From assembly GCA_947625095.1 (NCBI GenBank), contig CANQMX010000010.1, forward strand, positions 1 to 64,000: DNA of 64,000 bases, given 5' to 3'. Below, in pieces: positions 1 through 8,909 of this stretch (the stretch's first letter is position 1; each line of letters opens with the position of its first letter). This DNA comes from an uncultured Clostridia bacterium. GTDB lineage: Bacteria > Bacillota > Clostridia > Christensenellales > Borkfalkiaceae. The translations under genes were made by a program, and so were the position numbers. Below the pieces are notes generated by a model. The model was not told the DNA's origin. It saw only the letters and a list, made by a program, of their open reading frames with translations, and did not search any database.

Positions 1-2
1 GA

Positions 3-1742
<1,740 letters not shown>

Positions 1743-1753
1743 CAAGGACAATA

Positions 1754-1790
1754 GAATAAGCGGTCTGACTAACCGCCAAACCGCTTATTC
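1754..1790. repeat. 10-bp inverted repeat after the recombinase gene
   Basis: GAATAAGCGG (1754-1763) pairs with CCGCTTATTC (1781-1790), twelve bases after the recombinase stop codon. There is no T-run directly after it. It could be a weak terminator or a recombinase-binding end of the element; the sequence does not decide. Confidence 0.4.
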
Positions 1791-1837
1791 ATAGAATCCC
1801 TATGGAAGCCACCCTTCCTCGGTTTTTTTGTTGTATA

Positions 1838-1964
1838 TTCCCCACCTCAGTCTCGGCTCCGCCTCGCCAGCTCCTCCCCAAGGAGGAGCTTTGCAAACCC
1901 CCTCCCTCGGGAGGGGGAACAAAAGGGGGTGGGGTGACCCGCCCCCGTAAACGGGGGCAGGTCA
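1838..1964. repeat. GC-rich intergenic hairpin cluster, MITE-like
   Basis: Three near-perfect hairpins follow each other: AGCTCCTCC (1869-1877) with GGAGGAGCT (882-890 of the same kilobase); CCCCCTCCC (1898-1906) with GGGAGGGGG (1909-1917); and GCCCCCGT (1941-1948) with ACGGGGGC (1951-1958), the last extended by TGACC/GGTCA. The layout, including the CCTCAGTCTCGGC lead-in, recalls hairpin repeats scattered between genes in gut Clostridia. The middle hairpin core recurs near 10045. It separates two convergent genes and may also stop transcription. Confidence 0.5.
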
Positions 1965-1970
1965 TCACCC

Positions 1971-2852
1971 TCATTCGCAGTCGGAGATGTTCGCGATCTT
2001 GCCGCCCTCTACCGTCACGCGGAAGTAGCGGACGTCGAACACGTTTTCCTTCCTCTTATACACGAGCCCCACTTCCCCGTCCCTGTCGGTGGGGACGACG
2101 GAGATAAACCCGCCCAAGAACTCTTTGAGCGCGTCCGCCTTTTCCGCGAGCGCGTCCGTAAGGTAGGGTGCGGGATCGGCGCCGATCAGCGTCGCTTCGA
2201 AGAGCGCCAAGGCATAGGTCGCCGCCGTCGGCTCCCGCCGTGCGCGGAGGGTGAAGGAGAGAAGTTTGCCCCGCTCCCACTCGCAGAGCGCCGTATGGCC
2301 GAGGCTGTCGCGAAGTGGCACTTCCGCCCGCACCACGCTCCCGCGCGCGACCACCTTTCCCTCCGAACGCACGGCGATCTCTCCCGTCCGCGTGAGAATG
2401 CAAAAGCCGCCCCCTCCTTCGAGAAGGAGCTCGTCGCCCGCCTCAAAGATCGCGGCATTTTCGAGCTCGTCGGGCAGGTCTACAAGGTGGAAGCCCGTCT
2501 CGTTTTGCATGGAAAGCTGCACCCTGCCCTGCACATAGAGGGTGATGCGGGCGCCCGCGACGGTCTGTTGTTTGACAACGCGCATTGCGGCGTCCTCGCG
2601 CAGGAAATTTTTGCAGCAGACGGCGACGCCGCTCTTCGTATGGTAGACGGCGACCTGCGGGGGCGGGGCGATGAGGAGGGCTTCGTCGAAGCAAAATTTC
2701 ACGGGAAGGAAGCCCGAGAGGGGCTTGCATTCGATGAAACACCCGTCCGAGGGGTCGAGCTCCGCCGTACGCTCGAAACCGTCCACCGTGCCGAGGTAGA
2801 GCCCGTTCACGGTGAGGGCGGCAAGTTTTTCCGATAAAAAATAAACGTGCAT
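1971..2852 (-). CDS. Conserved-looking hypothetical protein, beta-rich
   Basis: A 293-aa protein that I do not recognise. The first residues are MHVYFLSEKLAALTVNG, and the sequence alternates short hydrophobic and polar runs through to residue 220, as in an all-beta protein; it has no signal peptide or membrane helix. A more helical stretch (about 225-265) with an Ala/Leu-rich segment follows. The frame stays open upstream to 3518, but that part lies antisense to the next gene and is not credible, so I start at the ATG at 2852. No strong Shine-Dalgarno precedes it. It is divergent from the gene at 2913 across a 60-bp A/T-rich gap, which suggests shared control. A cytoplasmic role is inferred only from the lack of export signals. 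Confidence 0.6.
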   Translation of the reverse strand: MHVYFLSEKLAALTVNGLYLGTVDGFERTAELDPSDGCFIECKPLSGFLPVKFCFDEALLIAPPPQVAVYHTKSGVAVCCKNFLREDAAMRVVKQQTVAGARITLYVQGRVQLSMQNETGFHLVDLPDELENAAIFEAGDELLLEGGGGFCILTRTGEIAVRSEGKVVARGSVVRAEVPLRDSLGHTALCEWERGKLLSFTLRARREPTAATYALALFEATLIGADPAPYLTDALAEKADALKEFLGGFISVVPTDRDGEVGLVYKRKENVFDVRYFRVTVEGGKIANISDCE

Positions 2853-2912
2853 CGCTATATGAAATGTATAATGCGACAAAATTATGTCAACAATTTCCGT
2901 GAGGTGATGGTT

Positions 2913-3482
2913 ATGAACAAAATCAACGGCTACACGGAAGAGGAAGCGACGGGGCTCATCGAGTACATCTACACGGGGAAAAACGCGGGCAAGACGCTCT
3001 CCTATCTCTTCGAGACATACGGCAAAGAGCACAGCCGCGCCAAGGGGAGCGTGCGCAACTACTACTATGCGTTCTTGAAGAGCAAGGACGATTCGCGCGT
3101 CAAGAAGATCCTCGAGGGGAAGAACCTCTCGGCGGGCACGATCAAGCCCTTCACCGAGGAAGAGACGGAAGATCTTCTCGGAAAAGTTTTGGAAGGGCGG
3201 CGCAAGGGCTACTCCGTGCGGCGCAGCATCATGGAGGCTTCGGGCGGCGACGAGAAGCAGATGCTCCGCATGCAGAACAAGTACCGCAATCTCTTGAAGA
3301 AGCAGCCCGAGCGGGTGGAACAGGCGGCGCGCGAGGCAGGCATGCCCGCGAATGCCTTCCTGCAAAAGCGTTTGGAACGGGAGATCGACGCCCTCTATGC
3401 CCGCATCGCGGCCGATCTTCGCAGCGAAAACGAGCGTCTGCGCGCCGAAATCGAAAAACTTCGGGGAAAGAACGCCAATTAA
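2913..3482 (+). CDS. Hypothetical protein with two Myb-like helical repeats and a C-terminal coiled coil
   Basis: A 189-aa protein. Two segments of about 50 residues resemble each other: residues 7-56 beginning YTEEEATGLI and residues 67-118 beginning FTEEETEDLL, each followed by basic helices (GSVRNYYYAFLK; RMQNKYRNLLKK). This pattern recalls Myb/SANT-type DNA-binding repeats as in RsfA-like regulators, though the tryptophans typical of Myb are absent. The last 40 residues (RSENERLRAEIEKLRGK) form a likely coiled coil, suggesting a dimer. The start at 2913 has GAGGTG six bases upstream; an ATG at 2907 is too close to that site. A DNA-binding role is inference. Confidence 0.6.
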   Translation: MNKINGYTEEEATGLIEYIYTGKNAGKTLSYLFETYGKEHSRAKGSVRNYYYAFLKSKDDSRVKKILEGKNLSAGTIKPFTEEETEDLLGKVLEGRRKGYSVRRSIMEASGGDEKQMLRMQNKYRNLLKKQPERVEQAAREAGMPANAFLQKRLEREIDALYARIAADLRSENERLRAEIEKLRGKNAN

Positions 3483-3575
3483 GGCGGCAAAAAAGCAGTC
3501 TATACCAAAAATCCCCATACCATGTCCGCGAATAGACCCTTTGTTTTTTCACAAACTGTGGGCATGGAGGATGGT

Positions 3576-3776
3576 ATGGAAAAGTTATTTTGCCTCGGTG
3601 TCGCCATCGGCATGGTGGGCGGCGCACTTCTCGTCGCCAACAGCTACAAGGCGCGCTCTCTCGTGAAGAAGAGCCAGGCGGAGATCATCGAAAAGATGGA
3701 CGAGATGATGGACGAGCGCCTCAAAGCGATGGAAGGCGGCGAGAGCGGCGAAAAAAAGACGCAGAAAAAGAAGTAA
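3576..3776 (+). CDS. Small membrane-anchored hypothetical protein
   Basis: A 66-aa protein with one N-terminal hydrophobic segment (about residues 4-20, LFCLGVAIGMVGGALLV) followed by a charged helix rich in Lys, Glu and Met (VKKSQAEIIEKMDEMM) and a lysine-rich tail. It is probably a single-pass membrane protein with its helix in the cytoplasm. GGAGG lies five bases upstream of the ATG at 3576, which fixes the start over earlier in-frame codons. No family is recognised. A GC-rich hairpin follows the stop, so it seems to be transcribed alone or as the end of the unit starting at 2913. Confidence 0.7.
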   Translation: MEKLFCLGVAIGMVGGALLVANSYKARSLVKKSQAEIIEKMDEMMDERLKAMEGGESGEKKTQKKK

Positions 3777-3782
3777 TGCGGA

Positions 3783-3813
3783 GGGGCGCGCGGCATGGCC
3801 GCAGCGCCCCTTT
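3783..3813 (+). terminator. GC-rich hairpin terminator
   Basis: GGGGCGC (3783-3789) pairs with GCGCCCC (3804-3810), with an inner GCGGC/GCCGC stem and an ATG loop, followed by TTT. It begins six bases after the stop codon at 3776. The T-run is short, so termination may be partial. Confidence 0.6.
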
Positions 3814-3844
3814 CCGTGAATGTTTTTTCGGCAGACGCAAACGA

Positions 3845-3873
3845 TTGCCTTTTTTCGCGGAGTGTGCTATACT
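3845..3873 (+). promoter_or_regulatory. Promoter of ruvX, giving a leaderless mRNA
   Basis: TTGCCT (3845-3850) and an extended -10 TGC-TATACT (3868-3873) are 17 bases apart. The ATG at 3880 lies seven bases past the -10, where transcription should begin, and there is no room for a ribosome-binding site. Confidence 0.65.
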
Positions 3874-3879
3874 CTTTGC

Positions 3880-4626
3880 ATGGAACTTATCGCCGCATTC
3901 GATGTCGGGGATCGCCGCATCGGCGTCGCCTTCTCCGATCCCTTCGGGGAGTACGCCATCCCGTCGGATACCTACTTCCGCACGGGAGATCTTTCGGAGG
4001 ACGTCAAGCGCGTCGCCGCCATCGCGCGCGCTCACGGCGCAGGCAAGATCGTCTGCGGGCTTCCCCTGAACGAGGACGGAACGGAGAGCGTGCAGTCGCG
4101 CAAGACGCGCCGCTTTGCCGAGGCCCTCGAACGGGAATCGGGGCTGCCCGTCATTTTAGAGGACGAGCGCTATTCGACCCGCGACGCCCGCCGCGATCTC
4201 AACGCCCTCGGCGTCTCGGCCAAACGCGACAAAAAGAAGAAGCGCATCGATTCCCATGCGGCGGCCTACATTCTCGAAAATTATCTCGCACAAACAAGGA
4301 GTGAAGCTATGAAAGAGGAAACGAGCAACTACGACGAAGAGGACAACATCGTCGAACTCATCGACGAGGACGGCAAGACCTACCGCTACGAACATCTCAT
4401 GACGTTCGAGTACAACAAGGAATGGTACTGCGCCATGACGCCCGCCCGGCCCGCCGAAGAGAGCGAGGAGGACGACGAGGGCGAGGACGTTGCCATCTTC
4501 CACATCACGGGCAGCGAGGAGGACGAGAGCCTCGAAGCCATCGACGACGATGCGCTCCTCGACGAGCTCTTCGACGAATTCTGCCGCCTCTACGACGAGG
4601 ACGACGAGGAAGGCGACGAAGAATAA
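3880..4626 (+). CDS. ruvX: RuvX (YqgF) pre-16S rRNA nuclease / Holliday-junction-resolvase family, in-frame fusion to DUF1292
   Basis: The N-terminal 140 residues are a full-length RuvX/YqgF domain with an RNase H fold: FDVGDRRIGVAFSD (catalytic Asp), GLPLNEDGTES, EDERYST and the closing RIDSHAAAYILENYL. The family matures 16S rRNA ends and was first annotated as a Holliday junction resolvase. The reading frame continues with no stop into a 105-residue acidic domain (EDNIVELIDEDGKTYRYEHL) like DUF1292/YrzB proteins, which in many Firmicutes are encoded by the next gene after ruvX. A ribosome-binding site and ATG at the junction could also release the DUF1292 part as its own protein. The start at 3880 fits the RuvX alignment; an open frame upstream to 3820 overlaps the promoter. 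Confidence 0.88.
   Translation: MELIAAFDVGDRRIGVAFSDPFGEYAIPSDTYFRTGDLSEDVKRVAAIARAHGAGKIVCGLPLNEDGTESVQSRKTRRFAEALERESGLPVILEDERYSTRDARRDLNALGVSAKRDKKKKRIDSHAAAYILENYLAQTRSEAMKEETSNYDEEDNIVELIDEDGKTYRYEHLMTFEYNKEWYCAMTPARPAEESEEDDEGEDVAIFHITGSEEDESLEAIDDDALLDELFDEFCRLYDEDDEEGDEE
4296..4311 (+). promoter_or_regulatory. Internal ribosome-binding site and in-frame ATG for the DUF1292 domain
   Basis: AAGGAG (4296-4301) is seven bases before an ATG (4309-4311) in the same frame as ruvX, exactly at the boundary between the two domains. Initiation here would give a free 105-aa DUF1292 protein. Confidence 0.6.
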
Positions 4627-4671
4627 TTTTACCGCTTTTCCGGCATTCCGATTGAAACGACATCGGGATAT

Positions 4672-4698
4672 TTGCTTTTTTTCGCAAAAAACTATAAT
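4672..4698 (+). promoter_or_regulatory. Promoter of the pdxS-pdxT-queH operon
   Basis: A perfect -10 TATAAT (4693-4698) is preceded by TTGCTT (4672-4677) at 15 bases, or TTTGCT at 16. The spacing is short, so the -35 is less certain. A palindrome lies directly downstream around the expected transcript start. Confidence 0.6.
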
Positions 4699-4704
4699 TT
4701 TCGC

Positions 4705-4730
4705 CTTATTTCGACAAATATCGAAATAAG
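4705..4730. promoter_or_regulatory. Palindromic operator candidate upstream of pdxS
   Basis: Perfect half-sites TTATTTCGA and TCGAAATAA flank the hexamer CAAATA; an outer C/G pair extends the arms to ten bases. The site sits 6 bases after the -10 and ends before the pdxS ribosome-binding site, the classic place for a repressor. The same 24 bp recur in reverse orientation at 7784-7807. No T-run follows, so it is not a terminator. Confidence 0.65.
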
Positions 4731-4745
4731 AAAGAGAGGTGCAAT

Positions 4746-5621
4746 ATGCAAGGTGAACGTTACGAGCTCAACAAAAATCTTGCGCAGATGTTGAAGGGCG
4801 GCGTGATCATGGACGTCACCACGCCCGAGCAGGCGAGGATCGCAGAGGAGGCGGGCGCATGCGCCGTGATGGCGCTCGAACGCATTCCGGCAGATATCCG
4901 CGCGGCGGGCGGCGTGGCACGCATGTCCGACCCCGCAATGATCAAGGGAATTCAGGAGGCGGTCTCCATTCCCGTCATGGCAAAGTGCCGCATCGGGCAT
5001 ATCGCCGAGGCGCGTATCCTCGAAGCGATCGATATCGACTTCATCGACGAGAGCGAGGTCCTCTCTCCCGCCGACGATAAATACCATATCGACAAGACGA
5101 AGTTCTCCGTTCCCTTTGTATGCGGGGCGCGGGATCTCGGAGAGGCCCTTCGCCGCATTGCGGAGGGCGCCGCGATGATCCGCACGAAGGGCGAACCGGG
5201 GACGGGGGATGTCGTGCAGGCGGTCCGCCATATGCGCGCCATGAACAGCGAGATCGCGCGCATTTCGTCCCTTCGGGAGGACGAGCTCTTCGAAGAGGCG
5301 AAGAAGATGGGCGTGCCCGTCGAACTTCTGAAAACCGTTCACGAGAGCGGAAAACTCCCCGTCGTCAACTTTGCGGCGGGCGGCATCGCGACCCCGGCGG
5401 ACGCCGCGCTCATGATGCTCCTCGGCGCCGAGGGCGTGTTCGTCGGCAGCGGGATCTTCAAATCGGGCGACCCCGCAAAGCGCGCCCGCGCCATCGTGCG
5501 CGCAGTCACGCACTTCGAGGATGCGAAGTATCTCGCCGAACTTTCCGAAGATCTCGGGGAAGCGATGGTCGGCATCAACGAACAAGAGATCGAAATCCTC
5601 ATGGCGGAACGCGGGAAATGA
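4746..5621 (+). CDS. pdxS: Pyridoxal 5'-phosphate synthase, lyase subunit PdxS
   Basis: A 291-aa protein that builds pyridoxal 5'-phosphate from ribose 5-phosphate, glyceraldehyde 3-phosphate and ammonia supplied by PdxT, as a cytosolic dodecamer. The TIM-barrel motifs are complete: Asp23 in [11 protein letters not shown], the substrate-binding Lys80 in VMAKCRIGH, the second active lysine Lys148 in [13 protein letters not shown], and [17 protein letters not shown] near residue 205. Length is typical. GAGAGGTG lies five bases before the ATG. The stop codon overlaps the pdxT start in ATGA, so the subunits are translationally coupled. The operon has its own promoter and a palindromic site that suggests repression. 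Confidence 0.98.
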   Translation: MQGERYELNKNLAQMLKGGVIMDVTTPEQARIAEEAGACAVMALERIPADIRAAGGVARMSDPAMIKGIQEAVSIPVMAKCRIGHIAEARILEAIDIDFIDESEVLSPADDKYHIDKTKFSVPFVCGARDLGEALRRIAEGAAMIRTKGEPGTGDVVQAVRHMRAMNSEIARISSLREDELFEEAKKMGVPVELLKTVHESGKLPVVNFAAGGIATPADAALMMLLGAEGVFVGSGIFKSGDPAKRARAIVRAVTHFEDAKYLAELSEDLGEAMVGINEQEIEILMAERGK

Positions 5622-6187
5622 AGATAGGGGTCTTGGCGCTTCAAGGCGCATTCATAGAACATCAACGCGCGGTCGAAAGGCTCGGGATAGCGTGCAAACA
5701 GGTGCGCGTCCGCTCCGATCTTTGCGGCATCGACGCGCTCATTCTGCCCGGCGGAGAGTCGACGGTGCAGGGGCGATTGCTTGCCGAACAGTCGCTCACG
5801 CAACATCTTCGCGGCGAGATCGAGGGGGGCATGCCCGTATTCGGCACCTGCGCGGGGCTCATCCTTCTCGCGAAACGCATTCTCAACGAAGAGAGCGTTT
5901 ATCTGGGTACCATGTCCGCGATCGTACGTCGAAATGCGTATGGACGGCAGCTCGGCTCCTTCTGCGTGACCTCGGACATGGGTGCCATCAAAGACTTCCC
6001 GATGGTGTTCATCCGCGCGCCCTACATCGAGCGCGTCGAAGGGGAGGCGGTCGCCCTCGCGACCGTGGACGGGCACATCGTCGCCGCGCGGGAGAAAAAT
6101 ATGCTCGCGACCTCCTTCCACCCCGAACTTTCCTCCGACCTGCGCGTACACGAATACTTTTTGGATATGGTGCGCGGAAGAAAATGA
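5618..6187 (+). CDS. pdxT: Pyridoxal 5'-phosphate synthase, glutaminase subunit PdxT
   Basis: A 189-aa class I glutamine amidotransferase that releases ammonia from glutamine for PdxS. It begins [15 protein letters not shown] and has the motifs LPGGEST (residues 43-49), the nucleophile Cys78 in [18 protein letters not shown], and the His/Glu pair in SFHPELS near the C-terminus. The ATG overlaps the pdxS stop by four bases, and its own TGA overlaps the start of queH in the same way, so all three genes form one tightly coupled operon. Confidence 0.97.
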   Translation: MKIGVLALQGAFIEHQRAVERLGIACKQVRVRSDLCGIDALILPGGESTVQGRLLAEQSLTQHLRGEIEGGMPVFGTCAGLILLAKRILNEESVYLGTMSAIVRRNAYGRQLGSFCVTSDMGAIKDFPMVFIRAPYIERVEGEAVALATVDGHIVAAREKNMLATSFHPELSSDLRVHEYFLDMVRGRK

Positions 6188-6771
6188 ACAGGGAAAATTT
6201 TGACAGGCGCATGCTCGGGATCATGGAAAAAGCCGCGGGAAAGCGGCTTCTTCTGCACAGTTGTTGCGCCCCCTGCTCGTCATATTGCCTCGAACAGCTC
6301 GCCCCCGTCTTTCGCGTCACCGTCTTTTATTTCAACCCCAATCTCGATTGCGCCGAGGAATACGAGAAGCGCAAGGCCGAGGAAGTGCGCTTCCTCCGCG
6401 AGACGTGGCTTGCCGATCTTCTCGACTGCGACTACTTGCCCGAACTTTTCGAGGAAGTTGTCCGCGGCTATGAGGGCGAACCCGAGGGAGGGGCGCGCTG
6501 TCCCCGCTGCTTTGAGCTGCGACTTCGTCGCACGGCCGAGGAGGCCATGGCGCGCGGGTACGACTTTTTCGGCACCACCCTCACCGTTTCTCCGCTCAAA
6601 GATGCGGAAAAGATCAACGAGATCGGCTTTGCCCTTGAAAGGGAACTCGGGGTAAGCTACCTTCCCTCCGACTTCAAAAAACGGGGCGGGTATCTTCGCT
6701 CCATCGAGCTTTCGAGGGAGCATCATCTCTACCGTCAGAATTATTGCGGCTGCATTTACAGCAAGCGTTGA
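6184..6771 (+). CDS. queH: Epoxyqueuosine reductase QueH
   Basis: A 195-aa QueH (DUF208) protein that reduces epoxyqueuosine to queuosine, the last step in making the modified wobble base of tRNAs for Asn, Asp, His and Tyr. The metal-binding cysteines are all present: LLLHSCCAPCSSYCLE (about residues 21-36), CPRCFELRLRRTA (about 103-115) and the C-terminal YCGCIYS. GTTLTVSPLKD and the Tyr/Phe-rich segment before it also fit. It starts at 6184, four bases inside pdxT. Pairing queuosine salvage with vitamin B6 synthesis in one operon is unusual and may reflect only shared need. A strong hairpin follows. Confidence 0.95.
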   Translation: MNRENFDRRMLGIMEKAAGKRLLLHSCCAPCSSYCLEQLAPVFRVTVFYFNPNLDCAEEYEKRKAEEVRFLRETWLADLLDCDYLPELFEEVVRGYEGEPEGGARCPRCFELRLRRTAEEAMARGYDFFGTTLTVSPLKDAEKINEIGFALERELGVSYLPSDFKKRGGYLRSIELSREHHLYRQNYCGCIYSKR

Positions 6772-6789
6772 ACGGACGCATCCCAATGT

Positions 6790-6821
6790 TGTGCCCGCCT
6801 GCAAGAAAGCAGGCGGGCACA
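6790..6821. terminator. Bidirectional terminator between queH and the convergent phospholipase gene
   Basis: A perfect 13-bp stem, TGTGCCCGCCTGC (6790-6802) with GCAGGCGGGCACA (6809-6821), and a six-base loop. It is followed by GCCGTTTTA on the plus strand. It ends seven bases before the stop of the minus-strand gene. Confidence 0.75.
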
Positions 6822-6827
6822 GCCGTT

Positions 6828-7679
6828 TTATGGAGTCTGCGGGGCCTTTCCCGTGAGCAGATCGCGCGAGAAGAGGGCCCGCGAGAGGGGCAGATTGCCG
6901 TTGAAGGCTTCGAGGAATGCCTCGATGCACGCCGTGCTCTCCTCCGTCGCGCGCAGGAAGAGGGCGTCGGCGTTCCTGCCCTGTCCCTCGGCATAGCGGG
7001 CGAAGTCCTTCCCGCACAAAAACTCCTTCGAGGGAGTCCGCTCGGGGTAGAAGGCGGCGAGGCCGAAGGGGCGCAAGAGGCGCACCCCGCCCCTGTGGAA
7101 GTGCGTGAGGTAGCGGCGGAAGTTCTTCATCATGCGCCCGAACGCGCCCTCCCTGATGCTTATTCCCATGCTCTTGAACGCGTCAACGAGGAAGGGGTAG
7201 AGCACTTTCTCCCGCGCGATCTTTTTGAGGTCGAAGGGGTACTCGTGGCGGATAGCGGATCGGCTCTTGAGTTCGCGCAAAAAATAGACGTCCCAATCGT
7301 TCTCGATGCGCTGGTGCGCGTGCTTTTCCGTCTCGTTCTGCGCGAGATAGTTGTAGACGAAGGGGTGAAAGACGACGTCGGCCGCAAGATGGGAGCAAAA
7401 TCCGAGGCAGTAGGCGAGGCATTTTTCGAAGGCTTCCCCCGTAAAATCGGGTAGCGCCTTGGTGAGCGCGGTGAAGAACTCGTAGACCTGCCGCCGGTGC
7501 AGCCGCCTGCCGAGATTTTCCGCCTTGCCCGAGAGCGGCTTATAGAAGAAAAAGAGGTCGGGCCCCTGCGCGCCGAGGATATAGTAGTCGTACGCGTGCG
7601 CGATGGGCTCCTTCGCCCCCGCGGGGAGGAGGTCGGTCGCCTCTTCGGCAATGAGTTCGTGCGTGATACTTGCGGGCAT
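6828..7679 (-). CDS. Zinc-dependent phospholipase C family protein
   Basis: A 283-aa protein of the zinc-dependent phospholipase C / S1-P1 nuclease type. Likely metal ligands appear in THELIAEEA (residues 6-14), YILGAQGPDLFFF (about 33-45), the core motif CLGFCSHLAADVVFHPFV (about 90-107), HAHQRIE and THFHRGG. There is no signal peptide, unlike secreted clostridial alpha toxins, so it is likely cytoplasmic and its substrate is unknown. AAGGAG sits six bases before the ATG, and a TATAAT-like -10 is at 7706-7711 on the minus strand. It is divergent from the asparaginase gene, with the palindrome at 7784-7807 between them. The family call is firm; the substrate is not. Confidence 0.85.
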   Translation of the reverse strand: MPASITHELIAEEATDLLPAGAKEPIAHAYDYYILGAQGPDLFFFYKPLSGKAENLGRRLHRRQVYEFFTALTKALPDFTGEAFEKCLAYCLGFCSHLAADVVFHPFVYNYLAQNETEKHAHQRIENDWDVYFLRELKSRSAIRHEYPFDLKKIAREKVLYPFLVDAFKSMGISIREGAFGRMMKNFRRYLTHFHRGGVRLLRPFGLAAFYPERTPSKEFLCGKDFARYAEGQGRNADALFLRATEESTACIEAFLEAFNGNLPLSRALFSRDLLTGKAPQTP

Positions 7680-7783
7680 TTTTGCTCCTTACTTTGCTTC
7701 TTTCGATTATAGACTTCCGCAACAGAAATTAAGCATTTCGCGGAAAAAATCCAAAATTTTTCGATAATTTCAGAAAAAGTCGA

Positions 7784-7807
7784 TTATTTCGATATTTGTC
7801 GAAATAA
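7784..7807. promoter_or_regulatory. Palindromic operator candidate, second copy
   Basis: Half-sites TTATTTCGA (7784-7792) and TCGAAATAA (7799-7807) flank TATTTG. The 24 bp are the exact reverse complement of the site at 4706-4729. It lies 39 bases upstream of the asparaginase -35 and about 73 bases upstream of the phospholipase -10, so it could serve either gene. Confidence 0.6.
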
Positions 7808-7845
7808 GTCAAAGGGGGCCGGATCACGCGGGTTCGGCAAAACGC

Positions 7846-7874
7846 TTGCAAACTTCGGCGAAAGGGGATATAAT
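7846..7874 (+). promoter_or_regulatory. Promoter of the asparaginase gene, near-leaderless mRNA
   Basis: TTGCAA (7846-7851), a 17-base spacer and a perfect TATAAT (7869-7874). The ATG at 7883 starts nine bases past the -10, so the transcript should begin at or within two bases of the start codon. The GGGG run at 7864-7867 lies inside the promoter and cannot act as a ribosome-binding site on that mRNA. Confidence 0.75.
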
Positions 7875-7882
7875 ATTTTCGT

Positions 7883-8866
7883 ATGAAAAAGATCTTACTC
7901 ATCGCAACGGGCGGCACGATCGCATCCAAGCCGACGGAGGGGGGCCTCGCGCCCGCCTTCTCGCCCAAGGAGCTACTCTCTTTCGTGCCCGAGATCGCCT
8001 CGATCGCCCGCGTGGAGACCCTCTCGCTCTTCGCCCTCGACAGTACGAACGTCTCGCCCGCAAATTGGTTGGAGATCGCCCGCACGATCGAAGAAAACTA
8101 CGCGAAGTTCGACGGCTTCGTCGTCACCCACGGCACGGACACGATGGCCTACACTGCCGCCGCGCTCTCCTACCTCATCCAAAACAGCGTCAAGCCCATC
8201 GTGCTCACGGGCTCGCAGAAGTCGGTCTACCTGCGCGATACCGATGCGCGGAGGAACCTCATCGACGCCTTTGCCTATTGCGCGGACGAGGGCGCGCACT
8301 CCGTCCACGTCGTGTTCGACGGGAAGGTGATCTTGGGCACCCGCGCGAAAAAGACGCGCACCCGCAGCTTCAACGCGTTCACGAGCATCGATTATCCCGA
8401 GATCGCCCTCGTAAAAGACGGCAAGCCCCTCTACTATATCCGCGAGGAGCGTCCCGAGGGCCCGCCGCGGTTCTTCCGTGCGCTCGACGAGGACGTGTTC
8501 GTCCTCAAACTCATCCCCGGGCTCAAAGCGGACATCTTCGACTATCTCGACGCCCATTGCAGCGCCCTCGTCGTCGAATCCTTCGGCATGGGCGGGTTGC
8601 CCGCCTACGGCGGCTGGATGGACCGCCTCGAATGCTTCCTCCGCATGGGGAAAACGGCGGTGTTCACGACGCAGGTAGAACGGGAGGGCAGCGCCCTCGA
8701 TACCTACGAGGTCGGCCAGAAGCTCAAGGGGCTGGGCCGCGTTCTCGAAGCACGCAGCATGACGCTCGAAGCGGCCGTATGCAAGCTCATGTGGCTGTTG
8801 CCCTTCGCGGAAGAGGACGACATCGAGCCCCTCTTCTACCGTCCCGTCATGCACGATATCATCTGA
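7883..8866 (+). CDS. ansA: L-asparaginase, type I (cytoplasmic)
   Basis: A 327-aa type I asparaginase that hydrolyses asparagine to aspartate and ammonia. The first catalytic threonine is Thr12 in ATGGTIAS, the second lies in VVTHGTDTMAYTA (about residues 80-92), and the conserved LTGSQ and DARRNL segments follow. ESFGMGGLP (about 234-242) and a small C-terminal domain complete it. There is no signal peptide, which fits the cytoplasmic form. The start is set by MKKILLIATGG. It has its own promoter, with a possible shared operator upstream, and a strong hairpin after it. Confidence 0.95.
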   Translation: MKKILLIATGGTIASKPTEGGLAPAFSPKELLSFVPEIASIARVETLSLFALDSTNVSPANWLEIARTIEENYAKFDGFVVTHGTDTMAYTAAALSYLIQNSVKPIVLTGSQKSVYLRDTDARRNLIDAFAYCADEGAHSVHVVFDGKVILGTRAKKTRTRSFNAFTSIDYPEIALVKDGKPLYYIREERPEGPPRFFRALDEDVFVLKLIPGLKADIFDYLDAHCSALVVESFGMGGLPAYGGWMDRLECFLRMGKTAVFTTQVEREGSALDTYEVGQKLKGLGRVLEARSMTLEAAVCKLMWLLPFAEEDDIEPLFYRPVMHDII

Positions 8867-8881
8867 AATTCAATTTATGCG

Positions 8882-8909
8882 AAACGGCGCCCCGCGGGGC
8901 GCCGTTTTT
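8882..8909. terminator. Bidirectional terminator between ansA and the hydrolase gene
   Basis: AAACGGCGCCCC (8882-8893) pairs with GGGGCGCCGTTT (8896-8907) around a GC dinucleotide and runs into TTTTT on the plus strand; the A-run gives a T-run on the minus strand. The minus-strand gene ends within its edge. Confidence 0.85.

Noticed and set aside
2853-3518. N-terminal extension of the minus-strand gene at 1971
   Set aside because: It lies antisense to the better supported gene at 2913-3482; its composition is that of an antisense frame.
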